Below are positions 1 to 5,601 of a DNA stretch of 5,990 nucleotides, one piece after another. The position numbers were made by a program, and so were the translations under genes. The DNA comes from Holosporales bacterium. Its GTDB lineage: Bacteria; Pseudomonadota; Alphaproteobacteria; BNTO01. Below the pieces are notes generated by a model, which was not told the DNA's origin, searched no databases, and was given only the letters and a program-made list of their open reading frames with translations. The number at the start of each line of letters is the position of its first letter. Within the stretch, counting starts at the first letter, position 1. The stretch lies in the NCBI GenBank assembly GCA_031290075.1, contig JAITOG010000016.1, positions 1 to 5,990 of the forward strand. The letters run 5' to 3'.

Positions 1-1
1 T

Positions 2-55
2 ACACCACATGATTATGCATATTCTGAAGAGGTAAGGAAGTTGTTAAAACCCTAA
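2..55 (+). CDS. C-terminal end of a possible ankyrin-repeat protein (5' truncated by window)
   Basis: One frame is open from the window edge to TAA at 53-55 and reads TPHDYAYSEEVRKLLKP. This resembles the helix pair of a final ankyrin repeat (consensus TPLDxA...EEVvklLl). Ankyrin repeats are protein-binding modules and are common in intracellular alphaproteobacteria. Only 17 residues are visible, so neither frame nor family is certain. The tail does not look like the PheS C terminus, so the gene upstream of pheT is probably not pheS. No intrinsic terminator is obvious directly after the stop. Confidence 0.35.
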   Translation, partial: TPHDYAYSEEVRKLLKP

Positions 56-156
56 TTAATTATAGCAGGCAATAATGGAAATAGGCCGTTAGGATTTACT
101 GAAAGGTTAGGATAAAGGCTTGTATGAATTTTTTTAAATTACTGCTTAGTTTGTTA

Positions 157-257
157 TACCAAAATCCATATTTAATCTGACAGATCGTGTTTGTGAACCT
201 TCCACAGATTATGAGGTTGTGGAAAATCATCTGCATTATTAATCATGAATTTTGGTA
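157..257. mobile_element. MITE-like 101-bp palindrome with flanking 11-bp direct repeat
   Basis: The ends are inverted repeats: the 20 bases at 157-176 match the reverse complement of 238-257 at 17 of 20 positions, starting with TACCAAAAT. Symmetric pairing continues inward to AACCT/AGGTT (196-200 with 214-218), about 30 matches over 44-bp arms, leaving a 13-base loop. TTAGTTTGTTA occurs directly before (146-156) and directly after (258-268) the element, as expected of a target-site duplication. There is no room for a transposase, so the element would be non-autonomous. Family unknown. A structured RNA or bidirectional terminator is an alternative, but neither would explain the flanking repeat. 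Confidence 0.6.
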
Positions 258-298
258 TTAGTTTGTTATTTGGCAATTGTAGTTTTTGAAGTACAAAA

Positions 299-371
299 AA
301 TGATGAGGATTATAAAGGAAGATAAAGCTTTTATTTTTGCTTTCGTCTTCCAGCAAAAATCCTCAATCATT
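299..371 (+). promoter_or_regulatory. Long stem-loop in the pheT leader, possible attenuator
   Basis: The outer stem pairs 299-311 with 358-371 (AATGAT and GAGGATT against AATCCTC and ATCATT, with one bulged A). After an interior loop, GGAAGA-AAAGC (317-328) pairs with GCTTT-TCTTCC (339-351), leaving a T-rich 10-base loop. CTTCC at 347-351 could instead pair with GGAAG at 380-384, and TCCTC at 360-364 with GAGGA at 385-389, so alternative folds exist that would mask the ribosome binding site of the next small frame. No T-run follows on the + strand. On the - strand the stem is followed by six T, so it might also stop antisense transcription. Control of pheT is inferred from position and from the Phe-rich frame inside. 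Confidence 0.35.
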
Positions 372-377
372 AGGTGA
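300..377 (+). CDS. Candidate Phe-rich leader peptide (25 codons) upstream of pheT
   Basis: The frame runs from ATG at 300 (or 303) to TGA at 375-377. Residues 11-17 read FIFAFVF, so four Phe codons (TTT, TTT, TTC, TTC) alternate with other codons within seven positions. In enterobacteria pheST is attenuated through a short Phe-rich leader peptide, on whose Phe codons ribosomes stall when charged tRNA-Phe is scarce. This frame has a comparable length, bias and position. Against it: no good Shine-Dalgarno sequence precedes the ATG; the Phe codons arise in the T-rich loop and arm of a hairpin; and the best nearby promoter pair (TTGGCA 270-275, TACAAA 292-297) would start transcription inside the frame. 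It may be a chance frame. Confidence 0.33.
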   Translation: MMRIIKEDKAFIFAFVFQQKSSIIR

Positions 378-391
378 AGGGAAGGAGGAAA

Positions 392-448
392 ATGAAAGTA
401 GAGCTTCAAGGAAACTTACATATTTTTTGCTTTTTAGCAAATTTCTAA
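392..448 (+). CDS. Candidate 18-residue leader peptide with strong ribosome binding site
   Basis: AAGGAGG (382-388) lies three bases before ATG at 392, and the frame MKVELQGNLHIFCFLANF ends at TAA (446-448). The Shine-Dalgarno sequence is better than that of pheT itself. Three of the last seven codons are Phe, again suggesting a sensing peptide, although T-rich DNA gives Phe by chance. A small stem TTTGC/GCAAA (426-430 with 437-441) overlaps the 3' half. About 100 bases separate it from pheT. No known leader peptide was recognised. It could also be a fortuitous start. Confidence 0.28.
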   Translation: MKVELQGNLHIFCFLANF

Positions 449-548
449 TCCATTATTCGCGTTATACTTTTTAAAAAAAATATTGAAAAATATGGTAAAC
501 ATTGCCAATATTAAATGTTTATACAATTAAATTTATTGCTGAGGAAAA

Positions 549-3098
549 ATGAAATTTACATTTGAGTGGTTGAAGGAACATTTAGAAACCAATGAAAATG
601 CTCAAACAATAGCTAATAAACTGTGTGAAATTGGATTTGAAGTTGAAGAATTCGAAGATCCTGCGGCAAAATTAAAAGATATAACTGTTGCTTTTGTTGA
701 AAGTGTGGAAAAACACCCAAATGCGGATAAATTAAACATTTGTAAAATTAATGATGGAACTGAGAAACGGCTTAATATTGTTTGCGGAGCGAAAAACGTT
801 AAAGCTGGAATGAAAACGGCATTTGTTCATGTTGGAGGAATCGTACCAAAATATTGTGTCTCCCTTAAGGCCGCTCAAATACGAGGGATTGATAGCCAAG
901 GTATGCTCTGTTCTTTTGATGAATTAGGAATTGAAGGAAATAGCGGAGGAATTATAGACCTAGAAACTGATGCACCCCCAGGAAGTTCTTTTGCGCAGGC
1001 TTACGGCATAACTGATCAAACATTTACAATTAACATAACACCAAACAGGGGAGATTGTTTTTCCGTACGCGGACTAGCAAGAGAGCTTGCTGCTGCTGGT
1101 ATGGGAAAATTAAAAAAACTCGACTTTTTCTCAAATTTTTCGCAAAAAAATGAAAAAAATTCAAAAAAAATTGAATTTTCTGATATTCCTGAAGCGCCAA
1201 TTAAAATTGGTATCAATACCCCTAATTGCTCGTTTTTTTATGGTGCAGTGGTTGAGAATTTAAAAAATTGTGAAAGCCCAAAGTGGCTGCAAGAGCGCAT
1301 AAAATCAGCTGGACAGCGTCCCATTAATGCCTTGGTTGATGTTACAAACTTTTTGAATTTTGATATTGGCCAGCCATCGCATGTTTACGATGCAAAGGCC
1401 ATTAAAGGAAATATTACAATTCGCCAGGCAAAACCAGAAGAAAAAATCTTAGCTTTAAATTCTCAGGAATACAGCTTAACTGAAGATATGATGGTTGTTG
1501 CTGATGATAAAAAATCCTTAACTATTGCTGGAGTTATGGGCGGAGAGGAAACTTGCAGCCGCGATGATACCTTTAAAATCTTATTTGAAATTGCTCTTTT
1601 TGATTCAATGTCAGTAGCAAAAACAGGGCAAACCTTAGGATTAAGTAGTGAGTCACGCACACGTTTTGAACGCGGAATTGACCCAGAAATGTGGAAAACT
1701 GCTCTTGAATACGGGCTTACTTTAATTACTAGTATTTGCGGGGGAACAGTATCTGGAATTTCTTTCGCTAAAACTAAAGAGAAAAAGGCGGTAAATAGAC
1801 TTCCTTCGAAACCAATTTCTTCTAGCAAAGTTGAAGGAGCATACGAAGCGAAGAACCGGAGTGTATTAGATATACATGAGGATTCGAGCATCGAAGCGAC
1901 GAACAAATTTGCAGAAGAAATTGAGTTACGAAAGAAATCTAATGTTTCTTTAACATACTCAAAGCTTAGCCGCCTAAGCGGAGATAGCTCTATTTCCATG
2001 GATGAAGCGGCCTTTATTTTGCGTTCCTTAGGTTTTAAGACAAATGATGCAATAGCTGAAAAAATGGAATTTGAAGCCCCATCTTGGCGGCATGATATTG
2101 AAGGAGAAGAGGATTTAATAGAGGAGGTTATACGTATTCGCGGATACCGAAAATTACGAGCCCAACCAATGCCCATTATTTTGCAAGATACTAATATTTT
2201 TGCAAAAGCAAAAATTAAAGAATGGATAAGTATACGGGGATTAAATGAAGTTTATACTTTGCCTTTTTTAAATAAAGAAGAAGTTGAAAAATTTGGCGGA
2301 ACACTGAAAGTTTTATCTCCATTAAACGCAGAAAAACCGTTTTTACGGGAATCTTTAGTACCGTCTTTATTGAATATTGTTTTTATGAACCAAAACAGAA
2401 ATTGCAAATACGGCGCAATTTTTGAGGTGGAATCAATCTTTAAAGATGGACCGTTCGAATTAACATCTGCTTGTGGAATGCGTTTTGGAGTTACTCCGCG
2501 TCATTGGCTGGAAAAATCGAGAATGGTTGATGTTTTTGATGTTAAGGCAGATATTGCGGATCTTTTAGAAAGATGTGGCATTACATCTTATAAAATTGGA
2601 ACTAATAATATTCCAAATTACTATCATCCTGGAAGGGCAGGAGAAATTAGCAGAGGAAAAGAGGTGTTAGGATATTTTGGAGAAATTCATCCAAGTATTT
2701 TAGCAAGTGCTGAAATATCGCTTCCTGTTATTGCATTTGAGCTATTCTTTAATGATGAAATTTTGAAAAAAATTTCAAAAATGGAGAAAAAAACATTAAA
2801 AGCAATGAAAATATCTAATTTACAACCATTAACACGTGATTTTTGTTTTATTTTAGATAAAAGTGTTTCTGGAGAAAATTTAGTAAAGGCTATTTCTGGT
2901 ATTGATAGTTTAATTGAAACAATAAGGATTTTTGATATTTTTGAGGGAAACGAAATTGAACAAGGGAAACAATCTATAGCGTTTCAAATAGTGATACAAC
3001 CGGATGAGAAAACATTGAATGATGAGAATTTAGCGGCTCTTAGTGAAAAAATAATTCTCACTGTCAGGCAAAAACTTGGTGGTGAGTTGAAGAAGTAG
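549..3098 (+). CDS. pheT: Phenylalanine--tRNA ligase beta subunit
   Basis: This is the beta chain of the cytoplasmic alpha2beta2 enzyme that charges tRNA-Phe with phenylalanine using ATP. The beta chain binds tRNA and edits Tyr-tRNA-Phe. Visible in order: the B1 N terminus; an inserted EMAP-type tRNA-binding OB fold with HPNADKL (about 56-62); the rest of B1 with ITPNRGDC (163-170); the B3/4 editing domain with RPINALVDVTNF (257-268) and SSESRTRFERGIDP (366-379); B5 with PSWRHDIEGEEDLIEEV (511-527); the catalytic-like B6-B7 fold with HPGRAGEI (693-700); and the C-terminal anticodon-binding fold starting near PLTRDFCF (760-767). ATG with GAGG five bases upstream fits the family N terminus. At 849 residues it exceeds the common length of about 800. 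The excess includes a Lys/Asn-rich stretch (about 196-208) and a palindrome-encoded insert (about 418-463). The reading frame is intact. pheS is not adjacent. Confidence 0.98.
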   Translation: MKFTFEWLKEHLETNENAQTIANKLCEIGFEVEEFEDPAAKLKDITVAFVESVEKHPNADKLNICKINDGTEKRLNIVCGAKNVKAGMKTAFVHVGGIVPKYCVSLKAAQIRGIDSQGMLCSFDELGIEGNSGGIIDLETDAPPGSSFAQAYGITDQTFTINITPNRGDCFSVRGLARELAAAGMGKLKKLDFFSNFSQKNEKNSKKIEFSDIPEAPIKIGINTPNCSFFYGAVVENLKNCESPKWLQERIKSAGQRPINALVDVTNFLNFDIGQPSHVYDAKAIKGNITIRQAKPEEKILALNSQEYSLTEDMMVVADDKKSLTIAGVMGGEETCSRDDTFKILFEIALFDSMSVAKTGQTLGLSSESRTRFERGIDPEMWKTALEYGLTLITSICGGTVSGISFAKTKEKKAVNRLPSKPISSSKVEGAYEAKNRSVLDIHEDSSIEATNKFAEEIELRKKSNVSLTYSKLSRLSGDSSISMDEAAFILRSLGFKTNDAIAEKMEFEAPSWRHDIEGEEDLIEEVIRIRGYRKLRAQPMPIILQDTNIFAKAKIKEWISIRGLNEVYTLPFLNKEEVEKFGGTLKVLSPLNAEKPFLRESLVPSLLNIVFMNQNRNCKYGAIFEVESIFKDGPFELTSACGMRFGVTPRHWLEKSRMVDVFDVKADIADLLERCGITSYKIGTNNIPNYYHPGRAGEISRGKEVLGYFGEIHPSILASAEISLPVIAFELFFNDEILKKISKMEKKTLKAMKISNLQPLTRDFCFILDKSVSGENLVKAISGIDSLIETIRIFDIFEGNEIEQGKQSIAFQIVIQPDEKTLNDENLAALSEKIILTVRQKLGGELKK
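1800..1937 (+). repeat. In-frame palindromic insert within pheT
   Basis: CAATTTCTTCT at 1813-1823 is matched exactly by its reverse complement at 1913-1923, followed inward by GCAAA on both arms. Further imperfect pairing continues to the centre at TGTAT/ATACA (1862-1866 with 1872-1876), and weaker pairing continues outward to about 1800 and 1937. The core 1813-1923 is 111 bases, a whole number of codons. It also contains a near direct repeat, GAGCATACGAAGCGAAGAAC (1837-1856) against 1886-1904, giving EGAYEAKNR and DSSIEATNK in the same frame. The encoded segment is hydrophilic and lies in the linker between B3/4 and B5, where family members have only a short join. Codons here look more GC-rich than in the rest of pheT. 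Rickettsia palindromic elements behave like this, but no known family was recognised. Confidence 0.5.
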
Positions 3099-3120
3099 GC
3101 GGAGTTACCTTGTATTATGT

Positions 3121-3211
3121 ATACCAAACCCCAAAAAATTGCGGATTCAAACTTCTTGGGTTTCAAGGATTGGCGGCAATTTAAATCCGCATTCTTTGGG
3201 GGCCTCGGTAT
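3121..3211. mobile_element. MITE-like 91-bp palindrome downstream of pheT
   Basis: The left arm begins ATACCAAACCCCAAA and continues through TGCGGATT. The right arm, read as reverse complement, begins ATACCGAGGCCCCCAAA and continues through TGCGGATTTAAA. The arms are about 30 bp with a few indels around an approximately 30-base loop. The element starts 22 bases after the pheT stop. The first eight bases, ATACCAAA, are the same as those at the end of the upstream palindrome (156-163), suggesting related ends. No clear target duplication is visible beyond a possible TA or GT. It may fold in the pheT mRNA and protect or end it, but no T-run follows. Confidence 0.6.
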
Positions 3212-3483
3212 GTGGATCTTGATAATCCAGATTCCGCTGTTATTTATCCTTAAACGGGGCACAAAACACCTGTACGTTACTCAAATAAGAAATTTTAGCA
3301 CTGCTTGGGAGATTAAAAAACGTAAAAAGGGGAAAGTCAAAAAAATAAAAGGCTTGTTTTCTACTATTTTAAAAAAATGATTCTTGTAAACAGGGATTTA
3401 TAAAAGATATTTTTATGCAGGAGAGTAAGGAATTAGGGGGTAATTTGATCGCTGGAATTTATAATTTGCTGCTTTGTTTTTAA
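3212..3483. other. Spacer between palindrome and tRNA, no supported gene
   Basis: This AT-rich stretch has only short frames without convincing ribosome binding sites. A reading frame begins inside the palindrome at 3117 and runs to 3380. It encodes one hydrophobic segment (WILIIQIPLLFIL) followed by a Lys-rich tail, but its first third is palindrome sequence, so it is treated as spurious. A 22-codon frame at 3415-3483 likewise has no support. No strong intrinsic terminator for pheT was seen here. Confidence 0.45.
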
Positions 3484-3510
3484 TTTCGAAAGTCTATTGC
3501 TTTTTATAAT
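3484..3510 (+). promoter_or_regulatory. Probable promoter of tRNA-Asn
   Basis: A perfect -10 box TATAAT at 3505-3510 lies 24 bases before the mature tRNA end, giving a leader of about 18 bases. The -35 is weak: TTTCGA at 3484-3489 with a 15-base spacer is the best visible, so the exact upstream element is uncertain. Confidence 0.5.
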
Positions 3511-3534
3511 ATCCATATGCTAAAAAGAAAGAGT

Positions 3535-3610
3535 TCCTCGATAGCTCAGTTGGTAGAGCAAGTGGCTGTTAACCACTGGGTCGGCGGTTCGAACCCGTCT
3601 CGGGGAGCCA
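3535..3610 (+). tRNA. tRNA-Asn (anticodon GTT)
   Basis: All arms pair. The acceptor TCCTCGA (3535-3541) pairs with TCGGGGA (3600-3606), with one G-T pair. The D stem is GCTC/GAGC, and the anticodon stem AGTGG/CCACT (3561-3565 with 3573-3577) encloses the loop CTGTTAA with anticodon GTT at 3568-3570. The variable loop has five bases. The T stem GGCGG/CCGTC encloses TTCGAAC. The discriminator is G3607, followed by encoded CCA. The acceptor starts with TCCTC like other bacterial tRNA-Asn. The gene lies alone between pheT and the - strand recombinase operon and may mark the border of an integrated element. Confidence 0.98.
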
Positions 3611-3651
3611 ATACGTTTTTAGAACGGAGACTCTCTCTTTTCTACCTTCCA

Positions 3652-3688
3652 AAAAAACCTTAGGATCTGCGCTGTTTAGCGGGTTTTT
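3652..3688 (+). terminator. Intrinsic terminator-like hairpin after tRNA-Asn
   Basis: CGCT-GTTT-AGCG (3670-3681) forms a short stem followed by GGTTTTT (3682-3688). The outer AAAAACC at 3653-3659 can pair with that T-run. It lies about 45 bases after the tRNA. The stem is short, so termination may be partial and shared with the next hairpin. Confidence 0.45.
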
Positions 3689-3694
3689 AATTAT

Positions 3695-3744
3695 GGAAGC
3701 AATCGGTGGAGATGCAATTTTTCCGATCGCTTCCGCCCTTTTTT
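3695..3744 (+). terminator. Rho-independent terminator downstream of tRNA-Asn
   Basis: GGAAGCAATCGG (3695-3706) pairs with CCGATCGCTTCC (3723-3734) at 11 of 12 positions, leaving a 16-base loop. GCCC and then six T (3739-3744) follow directly. It would end + strand transcription coming from tRNA-Asn and insulate the convergent recombinase operon. Confidence 0.75.
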
Positions 3745-3930
3745 AACCAAACGGAGACCAAAAGTCTCCATACCAGTTGGTTGTACTTTTAGAGGCGAAA
3801 AAGCTCTGTAAGCCTTGCTGCACACGGCTTTGCAGGAATTTTTTGCAAAAGTATTTGCGTTTTTTAAAAGCGATAAAAACTCTCACCGCTTTCAAGGTAC
3901 GAACCATTCTTGCAGCATAGCAAATACAAC
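3745..3930. other. Convergent intergenic region with two small hairpins
   Basis: No gene is supported. GGAGAC-CAAAA-GTCTCC (3753-3769) is a perfect 6-bp hairpin. CTGTAAGCC (3806-3814) pairs with GGCTTTGCAG (3826-3835) with one bulge and is followed on the + strand by GAATTTTTT, so it could act as a backup terminator. AACGGAGAC occurs here at 3750-3758 and also at 3623-3631, just after the tRNA. If the neighbouring recombinase acted locally, an attachment site might lie in this region, but no second copy is visible in the window. Confidence 0.4.
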
Positions 3931-3960
3931 AAAAAAAAGGCTTACGGTTTAACGCAAGCC
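3931..3960 (-). terminator. Rho-independent terminator of the recombinase operon
   Basis: Read on the - strand, GGCTTGCG and CGTAAGCC form a stem with one mismatch around TTAAAC (3939-3960), immediately followed by eight T (3938-3931). It begins 24 bases after the recombinase stop codon, the expected place for the end of the DUF2924-recombinase transcript. Confidence 0.85.
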
Positions 3961-3984
3961 CTTGTTTGTAGTTTTTTAAAGACT

Positions 3985-5601
3985 TTATGTAGATTCGCCC
4001 AAATACAGGGCCTCTTGTTCTGTCCAATTCACAGAAGGTTTTTTGCGTTTGAAATCCTGCAGAGTCCATTGAGGATGGAGTTTCCCGAAAAAAATCGCTT
4101 CTTTTATGCGTGGGGAAAGCAGGGGAAGAAACAAACTGCGACGAACGTATTCAGGTTGCAAGCCCTTTTGAGCGGCAATATCGTCGCACGTTCCATACAT
4201 TCCATCATCTATTTCACGTTGCCAGATTTCCGCCTGAACCAGCGTTTTCAGCAATTCCGGATCATTGAGTTCTTCAGGATTTTCTTTGTGAACGAACACC
4301 TGCGGGCTATGGTTACGATTGTAAAAACTCCCCTTTACAATTACAAGCTTGCTTGTATCCTGCCCATTGGGAGTGAATTCGATCGTAAGCCCTTGTTTTC
4401 CAACATGTACGACTTTGACAAAATCCTGTAGAATTTTATTTTGCTCATCAGGTGATAAAAAATCCCAAGCCTTATCAATGTTTTGCAGTTTTTTATAACC
4501 TTCTTCGGGAGATTCTTTTTCCGATAGAGCTGCCCACAAACCGCCTAAAAGCTCAGGTTCCTTAAGAATTTTTCGAATTTCAGCCGTTACCAAGCGATGC
4601 AGCAGCTCTGCGTTAAGGCTCACATTCAACCCTTTACAGGGCAAACCATTGCGCTTATTGAGGCATGTGTAATAGGCATATTTCCGGCTTTTCTTCGAGG
4701 TTAAGTTGACCAGCATAGCTCTATTGCATTCCTTACAGCGCACGCGGCTTTTAAGCGCAAACTCAAGCAGCGTAGGCACAGCTTGTGTTTTCAGCGGTAT
4801 TTGTTTAAGAATTTCTTGAACTTGGTTCCACAAATCTTCGCCGATAATAGCCTCGTGCCGTCCTTTGTAGAACTGCCCAAGATGTTCAATATATCCCTTG
4901 TAAAGCGGGTTTTTCAGCAAAGTCATCACGCGTTGGCGGGTCATTTTTCTAAGATTTTTGGCCTCCTCTTCAGAAAGTTCTAACGCTTTTACGTTGATTT
5001 CGTTGGCAATTGTTGTGGGTGAGCGTGTTTCAACGTATCGTTTAAACATGTGCTGTATCAAAGGAACCAGCGTTTCGTCGAGCTCCAATTTTCGATCTAC
5101 ACTTTTGAACCCAGGCAAAATATTTCCCCCTGTCCAAATGCCGAGTTTCTTTGACGTTGCCTGTTTGTTTTTCACACGCTCCCGCGTCATCGCCCGCTCA
5201 TATTGGGCAAGGGCAATTTTGTTGTGCATCATAAATTCACCATCGGGAGTTGTCACATCAAAACGCTCAGTAACAGACACAATATCTACGTTGTATGAGG
5301 CTAGTTGAGTTCGTAATAAAAAGAAATCCGAAGGATTGCGAGTGAGCCGGTCGTATTTGTGCACAAGAATACGGTCGATAAGGCCATGCTCCACATCGAT
5401 TAATAATTTCCGCAGCGCTGGCCTATTGGGGTTATCGCCGGTGTATTTGTAATCAGAATAAACCGGTTGTATAGCTGTACAGTTTTCCTGGGAGTCAATC
5501 AGTTCCCTAATGTAAATTTCTTGGTTCTCAAGGCTTGTAAGCTCTTTTTGAAGTTTGTCATCGTCCGATAAACGAACGTAAATTGCACAACGAATAGTCA
5601 T
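3985..5601 (-). CDS. Large serine recombinase (site-specific integrase/resolvase family)
   Basis: This cuts and rejoins DNA at attachment sites through a covalent 5'-phosphoserine link, and probably integrates or excises the element it lies on. The N-terminal catalytic domain (about 1-150) has YVRLS with nucleophile Ser12 and Arg10, then YDRLTR with Arg85 and Arg88, and ERAMTRERVKNK on the long helix (about 135-146). The recombinase DNA-binding domain spans about 155-280. A zinc ribbon follows with Cys289, Cys292, Cys313 and Cys322. The C-terminal part (about 453-530) has a helix-turn-helix-like stretch, with DDIAAQKGLQPEYVRRSLFL and then LSPRIKEAIFFGK, characteristic of the alphaproteobacterial DUF2924-linked branch. 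At 538 residues it is full length with all key residues, so probably active. ATG at 5601 follows AGGAGG and overlaps the upstream stop. The gene looks more GC-rich than pheT, consistent with acquisition. Confidence 0.95.
   Translation of the reverse strand: MTIRCAIYVRLSDDDKLQKELTSLENQEIYIRELIDSQENCTAIQPVYSDYKYTGDNPNRPALRKLLIDVEHGLIDRILVHKYDRLTRNPSDFFLLRTQLASYNVDIVSVTERFDVTTPDGEFMMHNKIALAQYERAMTRERVKNKQATSKKLGIWTGGNILPGFKSVDRKLELDETLVPLIQHMFKRYVETRSPTTIANEINVKALELSEEEAKNLRKMTRQRVMTLLKNPLYKGYIEHLGQFYKGRHEAIIGEDLWNQVQEILKQIPLKTQAVPTLLEFALKSRVRCKECNRAMLVNLTSKKSRKYAYYTCLNKRNGLPCKGLNVSLNAELLHRLVTAEIRKILKEPELLGGLWAALSEKESPEEGYKKLQNIDKAWDFLSPDEQNKILQDFVKVVHVGKQGLTIEFTPNGQDTSKLVIVKGSFYNRNHSPQVFVHKENPEELNDPELLKTLVQAEIWQREIDDGMYGTCDDIAAQKGLQPEYVRRSLFLPLLSPRIKEAIFFGKLHPQWTLQDFKRKKPSVNWTEQEALYLGEST

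Larger units (their letters stand above)
56..548. other. Long non-coding stretch upstream of pheT
   Basis: No ordinary gene is supported on either strand. The stretch contains the MITE-like palindrome (157-257), the stem-loop with a Phe-rich frame (299-377) and the small frame at 392-448, each listed separately. The last 100 bases are very AT-rich. A TATACT sequence at 463-468 could be a -10 box but has no good -35. TTGCCA (502-507) and TATACA (520-525) are only 12 bases apart, too close for a sigma70-type promoter. A 7-bp stem AAACATT/AATGTTT (497-503 with 514-520) sits just before the pheT ribosome binding site. The pheT promoter is therefore not resolved. Confidence 0.6.

Noticed and set aside
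88..113. Direct repeat GTTAGGAT (88-95 and 106-113)
   Set aside because: Eight bases in AT-rich spacer with no further structure. Likely chance.
293..371. Intrinsic terminator on the - strand (stem 299-371 followed by six T)
   Set aside because: No - strand gene lies to its right. pheT is on the + strand. Kept only as a side note to the stem-loop.
502..525. pheT promoter TTGCCA...TATACA
   Set aside because: The spacer is only 12 bases, well below the 15-19 needed. The alternative TACAAT gives 14.
1463..2176. 237-codon - strand frame
   Set aside because: It lies entirely inside pheT, whose frame shows conserved domains. The product is Ser-rich without recognisable features.
3117..3380. 87-codon + strand frame after pheT with one hydrophobic segment
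   Set aside because: The first third is the palindrome 3121-3211, there is no good ribosome binding site, and the rest is low-complexity Lys-rich sequence. It was not recognised as any family.
3743..4069. 108-codon - strand frame overlapping the recombinase end
   Set aside because: It overlaps the conserved C terminus of the recombinase in another frame and runs through the operon terminator at 3931-3960.
3910..4431. 173-codon + strand frame
   Set aside because: It is antisense to the recombinase C-terminal domain and has no recognisable family.
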